Below are positions 1-11,313 of a stretch of DNA of 64,000 nucleotides, in pieces. Within the stretch, counting starts at the first letter, position 1. Each line of letters begins with the position of its first letter. Below the pieces are notes generated by a model that saw only the letters and a program-made list of their open reading frames with translations, searched no databases and was not told the DNA's origin. Made by a program: the position numbers and the translations under genes. The stretch comes from Aselliscus stoliczkanus. Lineage: Eukaryota > Chordata > Mammalia > Chiroptera > Hipposideridae. The stretch is taken from contig CM066740.1 of assembly GCA_033961575.1 (NCBI GenBank), positions 15,289,501 to 15,353,500 on the forward strand, given 5' to 3'.

Positions 1-1412
1 TAATCTTCTGTGTGGGATCTGAATTTCATTTACTGAACATGCCATATATATGACTTCTAAGGTGGAAGTAATTCTGATTCCTTATAAGAACTTTCCTGCT
101 TCATCCTAACAATCTGATTTTCTCATGGACTTGGACCGACCTTTGCAAGTTTCTACCGACTCTTCTTTCCCTCCTCAGTTTTCACTTCAGTGTTAGGGGT
201 TTCACAGGCTTTAAGTATTGAGACACTAGTTCACTAGGTATGCGTGACTTATTCAAAACTATCTTGTTGAATGAGAAACTCAAGAGTTCAAGTCAATCAA
301 TGACATGTCTAGATTTAAATGTAGTCTGCTTTGAGAGAACTTCCTATAACTGAGTTTTTCAAAGGATGCGAAGGCTTTAGAAATTGATCAGTTTTTCTGT
401 TTGTTTGGGGTTTTTTTTCCTCTTTTTTCAACTTTTCGTGACAAGTAGCTAGGTCCTACCACCTACTTGTGTAGGCTTGCAGTCATTTCTCTCTTCATAC
501 ATAGGTATTCTCATACCGGATAAAAAAATTTCTGCTACCTTTTTATTGTTTAACATTGGATCGTTCCTTCCTTCTTCACTCATTATTTGATCAATTCTTA
601 TTGAGCACCTAGATATGGTCTAGTTGCTTTGCTAGATCATAAGTGCATAAGAATTTTGGACACTAATTCTGGGTGATATAATTTTGTTCTTTCCAGCGCT
701 TCTTCCCCAAGAGGGAGCCAAACTTCAGAATTACAACATAGCTCCAGAAATATCAGCTATACAATTACGTGAAATTAGTCTCAATAATCTTGGTAAATGG
801 CCATGAAAACATTTTAGGATGATGATTTACCAATCAGGGACTAACCACTAGCATTACTTTCATCTGGCTGCTCATGGGCCCCAGATGGGTACTTTTGGAC
901 CCCCTGGTGTTCAGTGGTGTAAAAGTACATAAGGTTCCTGGCACCCAATGATTATGTGAGTTTCTCTACCTCAGACCAGTTAAGGGACACACTCTTTCAC
1001 AGTGATCATTCTTCCAAAAAAATCTTTACTCTCCTTCTTGAATCTGGTAGTGGATTATTGATGAAAGACTCCACTGTCTAAACAAGGATTGTCTGTCCCA
1101 AAAATCCTGACAGTGATTTGGGATTGCCACCTACTCATCCAAGCAGTAAGAATTCTCCCTCTTCATACTCTCAACAACCGTGTACTGCTATTTGATTTCT
1201 GAGAAAATTAGAAATTTATTCTCAGTGCCCAGACCTTGCTCTATGCCAATGAAAATATCAAATTTCGTTCTATCAGGAGCTCCTCTTGGAGGTTGTTGCC
1301 ATGGATTCCACATAGGAGATAGTCTCATTGGAAGCTATCTTGGAAATCCCCAAAATCGACATGGCTCAACTCCATGAGGCTTCATCAGGGCTTCTCAGAC
1401 CTCTTGCTTTCA
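1..1412. other. Intergenic, nothing recognised
   Basis: Moderately AT-rich unique-looking DNA. I see no intact reading frame, RNA gene or recent repeat. Part of 1230-1412 may belong to the decayed coding-like block described next. Confidence 0.4.
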
Positions 1413-1999
1413 TTTGTAAAATTCAAGGCTCTGGACAGTGACCAATAATGCTGGCAAGACATCCTTCTTCAAGAATTCAGTAATTTCACCAAACTCCCTG
1501 ATCTTAGGTCAATCACTGCTCACAAGAGATGTTATTGTGACTCGTGTTTCGTGCTATTGGAAGTCAGCCTATATTTATTTTGTTTGCTTCTAGATAGCTT
1601 CAAATACAACTTGGGAAAACCTGAGTCTAAAAATTGGGGGAATTACACAAAGTTCATCTACAAGTCAGCACAGAATAACCCAAGTCCCTCATTCTTGCAA
1701 GATGGGCCAGGTAATAACCCTGAGTATCTGGCGTCAGCTTGGAGGAAGATCTCTCACAAATAGGCCACAGATTTGTTCTTTGTCTCTTTAGATATTGCCT
1801 CACTCAAAATGTTTCCCTCTGCCACAGACGAGGACATGGATGTTACGTTTATCAAATCCAACCATTCAGCATGTAAATCCCAAGAAACAGGGCACTTGGC
1901 ATCCAACTCTGCAATATACTTCAATGAATCCATGTAAGCATTGTCTGTGTAATTTTCAGTGAAGATAGGATTTACTTGCATATAAAGAGTAATTATCAA
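1413..1999 (-). pseudogene. Decayed coding-like block, unrecognised
   Basis: Two stretches on the minus strand read like protein. 1999-1754 is an 81-codon open frame containing SLKYIAELDAKCPVSWDLHA. 1505-1413 is a 31-codon frame containing KIREFGEITEFLKKDVLPA followed by hydrophobic residues. They are separated by stops and frame changes, so if the region was coding it is dead. I do not recognise the family. It could be an old processed pseudogene, a transposase or retroelement relic, or chance. Confidence 0.25.
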
Positions 2000-2509
2000 A
2001 AGATTTATAGTACCTGCTGTTGTTTTGTTTCCTTCTTCATTCTCATTAGGGTTTGTTTAATTGTTTGTTTTTCTTTTGGCCAAAAAGCTAATGCAGTCTT
2101 TGAAATCACAGTAAGTGGCAAAGGTAGTTGGTTCAGGCAAATTTTAACCAGCCATTTACTACCATCTTCAAGGAACACCCCAAGGTCTCACACATTGCTC
2201 CTTAGCACCCAGAACAGAAGACAAGATCTTTACTCGTAGTTCAAGTCCTGCAGCTTGTAGGCCATAGAATTTTAGAGCTCATAAAAGTATTAGAAGTTAT
2301 CTAGCCTAGATAAACATCCCATTTTACAAATGAAGCACCTTAAAGCTACAGGATTGCCATGGCTACCAGATGCCCCACTGTAATTCAGATATAGAGCCTG
2401 AAAGAGAACCCCACTCCTTCCCTGTATCCCACTTCCTTTATGCTCCAGGACGCCTGACCCAATTCTGTTCCCCTTTCTCCCAACACACACTCCTGTGAGC
2501 CATTCTCAC

Positions 2510-2770
2510 CAGAATTCCCACAAAGCTCCTCTCTGATCATTGTGGTTTCCTCTGTCTGGCAGTCCTTCCTTGTTGGTCTGGAAACTATTCCCTAATCATC
2601 TTCCAAGACCCAGCTCAAATATCAAACTTTGGGGAAACTATTTACTCCATCACAGTTAGTTGCTCATTGTTCATTTGGCTGTATTATGTGAATTTTCTGG
2701 CTGGTTTACATCTCTCTGTTTCTCCCACTGGGAGCTGCTGAGAACAAGGATTAAATGTCAGCCATCATGA
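2510..2770 (+). repeat. L2 LINE fragment (3' portion)
   Basis: Shows the typical L2 3'-end progression: CCAAGACCCAGCTCAAAT, a block ending GGGAAACTATTTACTCC, then CCCACTGGGAGCTGCTGAGA and ACAAGGATTAAATGTC. It is diverged and ancient. Confidence 0.6.
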
Positions 2771-2849
2771 ATCCCAGCATCAGGTAAAGCCAGGTATAGT
2801 GGACAATAAACGGCCAAATTAAAACAAGCAAATAAACAGCAGTAACATA

Positions 2850-2898
<49 letters not shown>
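2850..2898 (+). repeat. (CA)n microsatellite
   Basis: About 48 bp of near-perfect CA dinucleotides with one CG interruption near the 3' edge. Confidence 0.95.
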
Positions 2899-3269
2899 GT
2901 GAGCCCCATTCCATAATTCTGTGGAAGCCACACATGTAAAAAGACAAAGCTTTTGCTCTCAAGGTGCTTACAGTCCAGTGGAGAAGTCACTTTTAACTTC
3001 CCAACAAATATTTGCTGAATGATGAATTAATGTGGTCTTATTTCTGTTCTCGCATATTGATATGCTATTACCAAAATTCAAGTAGTCCCAGTGTGTACTG
3101 TGGAGCAATCATTTTTTATCAGGACTGCCTACTTTGTAGTCTAACTTCTGCACTTCACTGCATTTATCATAGTCCCCAGCGCTGGGCTTTCACCAAAAAG
3201 CTGTGCAGAGAAACTGGGGGGAAATTCCCTCATACACATTACAAGTATGCTCCATGCTAGAGTGCTGTG

Positions 3270-3750
3270 CTGGCCTGGAGTGGGAAAACAGGCACACATA
3301 CTCTTAGTTGGAGTGTAAGGCAGTACAATCATTGTGGTTATCGACTTGGCAATATGTGTCAATTTTTTAAATGTACATCCTTTTGTCTCAGAATTCCCAC
3401 TGCTAAAAATGTATCCTATGAACATATGTGCACAAATATGCAAATCTACAAGGGTATTCATTGCAGTGATGGTTATAAAGAGATAAACATAAAAATTGTG
3501 ACATCCATACCCTGGAATTCCATATAATCGTTACAAAGGATGCAATAGATCTAAATGTGCTGAAAAGGAAAGATGTTCAATATATTATTAATTCAAAATA
3601 CAAGGCATTGAAATTTTTGGTATTGACCCATTTGTGTAAGCAGAGAATAGATACATATATTATATGTGTATAAAAATTACTGAAAGAATATATAAAACTA
3701 TTAACAGAGATTATAATGATGGGTGGCATAAAACAGAGGAAAGAATGGAA
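3270..3750 (+). repeat. Ancient L1 3'-end fragment
   Basis: Contains diverged L1 3'UTR landmarks: ACTGCTAAAAATGTATCCTA, a GTGCACAAATATGCAA block, GGTATTCATTGCAGTGATGG and ATTCCATATAATCG. Degenerate, with no reading frame. Confidence 0.5.
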
Positions 3751-3763
3751 GAATTCTATTTTT

Positions 3764-3877
3764 TTTCTTCTTTTTTTTAGAGGCCAGTGTCACTGGCCCT
3801 CATATGTGGGATCCAAACCAGGGCCGCTGGTGTCCCAAGCCAACTCTTAACCACCGCGCCACTCAGCCGGCCCCAGA
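3764..3877 (-). mobile_element. Short tRNA-derived SINE (with 13-bp target duplication)
   Basis: Read on the minus strand it starts GGGGCCGGCTGAGTGGCGCG, continues through GGTTAAGAGTTGGCTTGGGA and ends GGGCCAGTGACACTGGCCTC plus a poly(A)-like tail. The target duplication GAATTCTATTTTT is perfect at 3751-3763 and 3878-3890. Confidence 0.9.
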
Positions 3878-4439
3878 GAATTCTATTTTTTATTTCATAC
3901 ACTTCCTCAGTGTTTGAATTATTTTACTATTGAATATATTACTTTTATGATTTCCAAGTGTCTTCCATCTTCTCACCACCTTGTTTTATCTATTTTGGTT
4001 TTGCCAACTAGGTTTTTTCAGGACTGAGGTTATTTATTCCACATTAACTCTCTCTCAAAGCCATATGCATCTCCTAAACTTATTTTCCCCAAACCACTTT
4101 TTGACTTTAAATTTGACCTTTCTGGTCTTTAGCTTGTTATTAACCAGAATGAAACCATCACTCTATGGACCCCCCCAAACCCATCTTTACCCCCACCCCA
4201 AACCCCACCCCCTCCCCAATCCAGGTGTTGAATGACAAAAGGTGCATTTGAAAAAAGAAAAAAGCTAACTCCATTGGGTCTGAAAACATTCACAATCATT
4301 AGCAATGCCACATTGTCACGTGGCAGGAGGTCAAAGACCCATGCACTCTGCACGGGGCATCACAACGGGACTTAACTGGAGTAGTTCTGGTTCTGCCATT
4401 AGGACCCTGAGCACGCCAATCTCAACGAAAGTGCATAAG

Positions 4440-4690
4440 ACACCGTCATTATCCCCGGATCATTGCCGTGATAGACCCAAACAACTCCAGTCTATCGTGT
4501 CAATGTGTATTTAGGGAGTCTTTAACGCACGGATCATTGGCGAGCTGCGCCATAAAAGCCCTGTAGGAGCGGTGGCCGAGTGTGGAGTCAGTGCACGCCC
4601 GGGGACTCCCATGTGCCTGGATCATTTGCAGCGCATCGTGTCAATGCACACTCCGGGAATCCTTACTCCACAGCCTGTGCATGCTAAGGA
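4440..4690 (+). repeat. CpG-bearing segment with repeated motifs, unidentified
   Basis: GGATCATT occurs three times (4457, 4531, 4619) and the 12-mer ATCGTGTCAATG twice exactly (4494 and 4635). Each GTCARTG is followed by a GGGA(G/C/A)TC-like block. CpG density is above the flanks. It looks like diverged tandem units, possibly from an LTR or DNA transposon not known to me; no coding frame is supported. Confidence 0.45.
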
Positions 4691-5124
4691 ACAATACACC
4701 AAAAATACTTATGAGATAGTTGTTACAGTGCATACACAGTATTCACTTTTCTAAACGGCATGTCAGGAAGTTTAGTGTGCGACAAATAACTCCTAAAAGG
4801 CACAAAACACTCCTAGAGGTCTAACTTCACACACAAACGGTTGCGCCGTGGAATTGTGGCACGACTGTGGCGAGAATGTGGGTCTTTCTTTACAGTGAGC
4901 AAAAGGAAAGGAACCGCTGGTTCATGCAATCTAAGCCACCGTCTTCTACTCAGTGTTGTCAAGGTTTTCAATATAATCCCAATTATATTTCAATATAGTC
5001 CTAATTATTTTCTGGGACATTTGGTGCTTAAGATCCAAGAACCTTCCTTCTCTCCCTGCCCTGTTCCAAAACATCTGCAGAATAAGGAGAGAGGGTTAGA
5101 AGAAAGCTCTTTGGGTCTTAAGCC

Positions 5125-5470
5125 TCTAAACCAGCACCATCCAATAGAAATGTGAGCCACATATATCATTTTAAATGTTCTATGTAGCCACATTTTTTAA
5201 AAAAGGTAAAAAGAATCAGACTTAATAGGTTTTAATAATGTATTTTCTTTCACCCAATATATCCAAAATATTATCATTTCCATATCCAATCAATATTTTT
5301 AAATGGCTAGTGAGGCAGCTAAACCCTTTTTTTTTCACAGTCTTCACAATCCCATCTGTATGTTACATTTAGCACATCTCAATAAGAATCAGCCACATTT
5401 CTGATGCTCAATCGCCAGATTGCATCCAAGTGGCCACGTCGCTGCCCCAGTGGACAGCGATAGAGGCCTA
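5125..5470 (+). repeat. Ancient MER-type DNA transposon remnant
   Basis: Starts with CACCATCCAATAGAAATGTG and AGCCACATATATCATTTTAA, and ends with AGCACATCTCAATAAGAATC, AGCCACATTTCTGATGCTCA and a TGGACAGCG-like end. This matches the well-known mammalian non-autonomous element whose two ends resemble inverted copies of TGTCCAATAGAA. I do not commit to a subfamily name. Confidence 0.6.
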
Positions 5471-5814
5471 GGAAAATGAATCCTGGTAACTGAAATGCTG
5501 GCTGTCGTCTGCCACCTATCTCAAAGCAGGTGTGTCTAGCTTTCCACCTCATTTCCTAACCAGAGCTGCACCTGCTGAACAGACTTTTCTTAGCCGCCTG
5601 AGTGAGTGGATGTGTTTTGGGTTTTATCATCATAAAAATGACCACACATATGCATTCGGAAAGGGGAGGAAACCTTAGGCCAAAGTGAATGTGTCAGTCT
5701 TGGGTCTTCTTTCTTGGAGATGGACATGAAGAGGAGAACCAGGGCCTCCTAGGGGAAGGGACTGGGAAGTGTGAGGGTGATGGCCTCGCTGCTCCCTTCC
5801 CCCAATGTGCTGTC

Positions 5815-6365
5815 AGCAGGGCGGCCGTGGCGTCTGGGGTGTGTGGGGTCACGGGCAGTCAGCCCGGGGAGGGTCGCTGGTATCTGAAGCTGTCCTTCCC
5901 AGAGACACAAAGGAAGAGGTGCCGGGAGAAGGAGACAGACAAAGACACGGGGCGGGGGAGACAGGGAAGAGAGCGATGGCGACAGGCGGAGAGCAGGGAG
6001 CAGAGGGCTTGATGCCGGGTGGGGAGCCCCGGCAGACAGAGCGCACTTGGCCGCCTGGAGGAAACGGGGCGCTGCGCGCTCATCCGGGGCTCGCGGACCG
6101 GTGAGGGACAGGACGAACCGGCGGCTCTATTTGAATATCAGGCTCTGCCACACTCGGGGCGCCGCTGACAACTTCATTACCTCCGCGTGTAAAAATGACT
6201 GCCGGCGAATGCAAATGGCTTGCGGGTCTCAGCCGCCTGCCTCTGCTCTGCCGCTGGCTGCTGGCGGAGGCCCCGGGAGCCGCCGGACCTAATGAATGGC
6301 CCGCGGCTCCTCCTCCCGCGCCCCTGCGCCCTAGAGCTTGGCCCGACCCCCTCTCCAGCTGTGAG
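5815..6365. promoter_or_regulatory. CpG island, orphan
   Basis: GC-rich, CpG-dense block (GCGGCCGTGGCG, GGGGCGGGGG, CGGGGCGCTGCGCGCTC, GGACCGGTGAGG, GGCCCGCGGC). In the middle it holds a perfect octamer ATGCAAAT (6209-6216) and a TAATGA homeodomain-type site (in CCTAATGAATGG, near 6290). No recognisable protein is encoded. Overlapping frames there are long only because the GC content is high. It probably marks a promoter or developmental enhancer with no assigned gene. Confidence 0.6.
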
Positions 6366-6939
6366 GGCCCGAGGGGACCAGGGTTTGGGATCAGAAATGC
6401 GGTAGGGGTGGCTGAGAACTGCGGGTCTGCTAAGATTTGTTCGTGCATGTTAAGCAAGTGCCTGGCCTCTTAAGGATCATCTAATTAATGCGTGGAAATG
6501 ACAGGGAAATAGAGTACACCGTGGGTAGGATTCGTCCCCTTGAACCCTGATGGAAGAAGGTGAACCCCACTGGTCCCATGGTGATTAAATCGGACGACAG
6601 CATCCCTAGCGCCCCATTTGTGCCTAGGGAGCAAGAGGTGAGGGGGTGTGCTGCTCCCTGCTTTCCAGGCCTGCCTGTCCAGCTGTCACCAGGACGATGC
6701 TACCACGCTGCGCAGAACTCCCCTCCCAAACTCCCGGCCTAGATGAGCAACGCACAGAGAATAGAGGCAAGTCGTGTGCAAAAGGAGTCCTTAGAGAGCT
6801 TCCATTCTTTTGGCATAGAGAAAGAGGTGAGGACTCACTCCCTGACAAGAAGTCGCCTCTTGCCTTGTGACAGCTCCGGTTATTATTACGTCTGGCCTCC
6901 TTGTGAGCTCCTCAAGGACAGGAGCTCAGTCACTTTCAT

Positions 6940-7185
6940 TAATAACAATAGCAGGAACAGCAACACTACTAGTAAACATCTACTGAGGGCTTATTATGCA
7001 CAAAGCATCATGCCAACTGCTTTACCTAGATTATGTTTGCCACAATCACCCTATCGTTCTCCTGGAAACCCAGGCTTAGCAAAGCCTTGCAAGGGGTTCA
7101 GGGTAACCCAGCTAGGAAGGGGTGGAGCATGGATGAGAAAGCAGGCCTGCTTCCCTCCATGGCCTGTGCTCAACCACTCTGACAT
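6940..7185 (+). repeat. MIR SINE, ancient
   Basis: MIR core signature: ACATCTACTGAGGGCTTATT, ATGCACAAAGCATCATGCCA, then a diverged 3' half with GGTAACCCAGCTAGGAAGGG and CTCAACCACTCTGAC. Confidence 0.65.
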
Positions 7186-7437
7186 ATTTTTCTGGGCCTT
7201 TTTTGAAAATCACAGGGCTGTCCCACACCCACTTCCTTCTCCCTCCCATCCCACCTCCAAGCCATTCCTTCCTCTCCCATGTGACCGCAGGGTAAATCCT
7301 AAATAGTCTAAATCTGTGGGATCAACCCCTTCTTTTGTCCAGGGCTTGCTTCAGAAAAGAGCATCTGACCTGTCCTGGCCAACACCAGACAAGGGGACAT
7401 CTGCTGGGGGGTTCTGGGAAGTGCTTCCTTGCTCTTA

Positions 7438-7456
7438 AAAAAAAAAAAAAAAAAAG
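7438..7456 (+). repeat. Poly(A) tract
   Basis: A 19-nt A run, which could be a remnant retroposon tail although no clear body precedes it. Confidence 0.7.
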
Positions 7457-8230
7457 ACATACAGAAGCCATTCCCATTTCTTCTGCTGAATAGCTTGGCA
7501 CTGTTTGTGGTTTGATGGTGTTCCCCACCTGGTAACTGAGGAGGAGCCAGCCAGCAAAGCTCCTCTTTGAGGAGCTAGATTTGTAGGATTTCGTACCCTT
7601 AATGAGCGGGCTAAAGTTTAGGCAAGCCTTATTCTAGCCAGCCATCTCTACCAGCAGGGAAATCAAGATGCCTCATGTTTAGTCACGGTTATATTTAAGG
7701 TACAAGAGAAAATATAAAGCAAATGGAAAAACTCCAGAAATTTGAAAATCTCTAGAAATATCTCTTCCTTACTCTGTTTCCCTTTCTTCATCAGAAAAAC
7801 AACTGAAGAGGGTCTGCTGCAGGCACTTAAAATGGAACCTCACACTTCCAATTTCTCTTACTGGGCACTCGCCTCCAACCTCATTCAGTCTCGAGGCTGT
7901 AAGCCACTTTCCCCCAACTCCCTTTTCCATCGAAACTTCTCTTTCCGGGCACAGGCAAGGTACCTATTCCCTCCTAGAGCATTATGCCCTCCATCTAACT
8001 ATCACTCCTGCTAACATCTGGGTGTCTGAACTTGACTGCTTTCAATACCTTGTTTTCTGGCCTTCATGTAGTCTCTCTAGAAAACTTGCATCTGGTATTG
8101 AATGTTTTGGAAAACAGCGGCTACTTAACCAATCACTTAGTAGTTCCTCTTGGTAACTGCTTTAAAACATAGACTACAAATTAGAATGGAAATTTGATTT
8201 TTATTGTTTCATTAAAATCATGCACATTTT

Positions 8231-8375
8231 AGGGCCGGCTGAGTAGCTCAGTTGATTAAGAGCTCACTCAAGAGTACAAGCTGAGCTCTAAGCAACAGCA
8301 GTTCGATGCCCAGCCCGAGCTGAGTTGCTGCTGAGCTGCCAACAGGTGGCAGGATGGCTCAGCTAAAAAAAAAAA
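8231..8375 (+). mobile_element. tRNA-derived SINE, third variant (145 bp)
   Basis: Begins GGGCCGGCTGAGTAGCTCAG and has a tRNA-like head with box B-like GCAGTTCGATGCCC. It continues into GAGCTGAGTTGCTGCTGAGC and ends in poly(A). The target duplication ATGCACATTTT at 8220-8230 and 8376-8386 is perfect. Its body after the head differs from both other SINE forms in the window. Confidence 0.85.
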
Positions 8376-8499
8376 ATGCACATTTTTCATTAAAATATGC
8401 AAAAAGCTATATAAAATAAATACTATATGTTTTAACAATTCACCCAGAATCAATAAGTGGTGAGCAGCTCACATATCTCAAATGTTTCCCACCACTGAG

Positions 8500-8770
8500 G
8501 AAAGGAAACCCAAACTCCTCAGCAAGACATTCAGGACACTCCACAGTCTGTACGCAACCAGCTCCAGGCTTTTCTGCCTGCCGTTATATACCCCCAAAAC
8601 ACACTGTTTACACTTCAGACTCCCTAGAATGCCCTTGAACTCCACCTCCAACTATTTGAATGCCACTGATTCTTCCAGGTCCAGATTAAATACCACCTTT
8701 CCCATTCATTCCTCATGTTTAGTGACACAAAATGTTGAGTTACCTAGTATTTGTTCTCAGTCATAGTTAG
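8500..8770 (+). repeat. L2 LINE fragment
   Basis: Typical L2 progression CAAACTCCTCAGCAAGACAT, AAGGCT-like, CTCCACCTCCAACTATTTG, CCAGGTCCAGATTAAATACC, followed by a diverged end. Confidence 0.6.
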
Positions 8771-8799
8771 TAATATTATACCCAGTATTCTTTTTCTTC

Positions 8800-8976
8800 T
8801 TCTTTTTTTTTATTAGTTTCAGGTGTACAAAACAGTGCAATAGTTTTACTTTTTACCCCTCACAAAATGACAATCCCTCTCCCCCAATCTACCACTCCAC
8901 TACCCCTGCCCCAACATCATACATATCTATTACAATTCCATTGACTCCACTCTCCACACTATACTCCACATCCTGT

Positions 8977-9029
<53 letters not shown>

Positions 9030-9290
9030 GTTGACATACAATATTATTCAATGTCAGCTTCAGGTGTACAGTGCAGTGGTTACACCTCCATGAAGTGGTC
9101 TCCCTAACAAGACATCTGACCATCTGACACCCACAAAATATTTACAACATTATTAATTATATTGCCCAAACTGTCTTTCATATCCTTGTGGCAATATTGT
9201 AGATACCAATTTGTGCTGTCTAATCCCTTCCCCTTATCCCTCATCCCCACCTCCCTCCCATCTAGCAACCATCAGTTTTTCCTCTAAAAT
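8800..9290 (-). mobile_element. L1 3'UTR fragment with internal (AT)n
   Basis: The plus strand reads as the reverse complement of a laurasiatherian-type L1 3' end: TATTAGTTTCAGGTGTACAA, an (AT)n tract at about 8980-9020, ATAGTTGACATACAATATTA, ACCAATTTGTGCTGTC and CCCATCTAGCAACCATCAG. It is a 5'-truncated insertion with its tail at the low-coordinate end. The same architecture recurs at 57454-58051. Confidence 0.85.
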
Positions 9291-9559
9291 AACGCACATG
9301 TTCAAATAGCAGAGGACTTAAATATCATCATGCAAACAAGTAAAATGAGTGATAAATATATTACCAGCAGAATAATCCTTACTCCCAAAATAAGGATTAT
9401 CTGTTCTCTTAGATGTAATAGAATAAAGCTTCTTGCATTTCTTGTTTTTGTTAGGATAACTTTGACGAAAGTAATAGAAAATCTGTCTCTACTAGCTTCT
9501 CATGTAAGAAGTCTCAAGGTAGCAGGTGTTGAGGTTGATTAATTCAGGGGCTCAATAAT

Positions 9560-9960
9560 GCTTCATGTTGTCAAGGACCCAGGTTCTTCTCAACTTTCTA
9601 CTCTGCCATCCTCAGCCTGTTGACCATGTCCTTAGCTAGTTCTCAAGGCTTCAAAATGGTTGCCATTATTCCAGGCATTACTCGAAGACATAGAAATTCC
9701 AGCCATAAAAGTGGGGCTGTTCTTAAATTCCTTAAGAGTGAAAAAATTAAGAAGACCCCCTCTGAAGATCTTTTCTCATGTTTCATTGGCCAGGACTAGG
9801 TCACATGCCTATCTCTAAATTTTCACTGGCAAAGGAGATGAGTTGATCATCACTGACAATTAATCAGGATTTACCTCTGAGTTAGTTATATGGGGGATGG
9901 AAGGGAAGGCAGGGGATAGGACAGGTGATATCAAAACAAAAGCTGAATTTTAGCTAGCCT
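9560..9960 (+). repeat. Ancient interspersed repeat, family not assigned
   Basis: Contains TCTCATGTTTCATTGGCCAG, GACTAGGTCACATGCCTATC and CTGACAATTAATCAGGATTT, a string familiar from an old mammalian MER-type repeat. A related copy appears at about 24080-24410. Confidence 0.4.
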
Positions 9961-10394
9961 CTCAGTCATCTCTTTCTATACACAAACCATCCCAAAACTA
10001 ATTGGCTTTAAAAACATTTTTTATTTTTCTCAAGAATCTGGACTTGGAGGGGAAAGGAGTAATTCTCCAGAAAGAAGGGAAGATTGTTGGGTAGGCAGAT
10101 GAAAGTATCTCTCTACAACTTATGATGGTTTATCATTTAAAAGTCAAAAATAGTCATATTTAGATTATTTTTGTATTGGTTCTTCCTACAAAATACATGT
10201 TAAAAATGGTATATATGGTTTTAATCAATAGCAAATTGATTGGCTGAATTCAGCTGGTAATTTTCTTAGTGGGTGGTATAATCATAATTGTTCTTTTGCT
10301 TTTTTTTTCTTCAAATAATTAGTACAGCATGGATTCCACCTAGAGGTTTCCTTTAACAATATTAATGCTTGACTGAATTCAGCCATTTTTGCCT

Positions 10395-11313
10395 TAAATT
10401 CTTTTTTAATTTTTTTTGTTTTACTTTTCAATTACAATTGCTTTCGATATTATATTAGTTTCAGGCATATAGTATAATGGTTAGACATTTATACAACTTA
10501 CAAAGTGATCCATGATAAGTCTAGGACCCCCTTGACACCATAGTTATTACAATATTATTGACTATATTCCCTATGCTGTACTTTATATCCTCATGACTAT
10601 TTTGTAACTACCAATTTGTACTCCTTAGTCCCTTCACCTTTTTCACGCAGCATCCTAAACCCCCTCCCCAACGGCAACCATCAGTTTGTTTTCTGTATCT
10701 ATGAATTTGTTTCTATTTTGTTTGTTCATTTATTATGTTTTTTAGATTCCACATATAAGTGGTATTTTTGTCTTTTTCTGTCTGACTTATTTCACATAGC
10801 CTAATACCCTATAGGTCCATTCATGTTGTTGCAGATTGCAAGATTTCATTCTTTTTGCTGAGTATTATTCCATTGTATATATGTACCCTTCTTTATCTAT
10901 TCATCTATTGATGGGCACTTACATTACTTTGATATCTTAGCTATTGTAAATAATACTGCAATGAACATAGGATTGCATATGTCTTTCGAATTAGTGTTTT
11001 GGGTTTCTTTGGGTAAATTCCCAGAAGTGGAATTGCTGGGTCCTTCTCTGTCTATTGTTATAGCCTTTGTTTTAAAGTCTATTTTGTCTGGTATAAGTAT
11101 TGCTACCCCAGCTTTTTTTGTTTTCTTCTCATTTCCATTTTCATGAAATATTTTTTCCATCCCTTTACTTTCAGTCTGTGTGTGTCTTTCAATCTAAAGT
11201 GGGTCTCTTGTAGGCAGCATATGTATGGGTCTTGTTTTCTTACCCACTCAGTCACCCTATGTCTTTTGGTTGGAGCATTCAATCATTTTTATTTAAAGTA
11301 ATTATTGATAGAG
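10395..11313 (-). mobile_element. 5'-truncated, internally deleted L1 (ORF2 start fused to 3'UTR)
   Basis: On the minus strand the copy begins in the L1 ORF2 endonuclease region (KRHRVTEWVRKQDP-like, then PDKIDFKTKAI). At about 11046-11038 it passes directly into 3'UTR sequence (CAGCAATTCCACTTCTGGG) and on to the L1 tail near 10400. Everything from the middle of the endonuclease domain to the end of ORF2 is missing. The same junction occurs in the copy at 11510-14640. Several frame breaks; inactive. Confidence 0.85.

Noticed and set aside
2751..2990. 79-codon frame with a Cys-Val repeat
   Set aside because: It is a translation of the (CA)n microsatellite; similar frames at 47451 and 29747 are rejected for the same reason.
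4457..4464. GGATCATT as an 18S rRNA 3'-end fragment
   Set aside because: Only the octamer matches. The surrounding bases do not follow rRNA, and it is repeated within the segment.
5815..6365. Assigning the CpG island to a named human non-coding gene near SNX10
   Set aside because: Synteny suggests candidates, but nothing in the sequence identifies one, so no symbol is given.
6080..6457. 125-codon minus-strand frame in the first CpG island
   Set aside because: Same composition effect; alanine/proline/arginine-rich peptide with overlapping open frames on the other strand.
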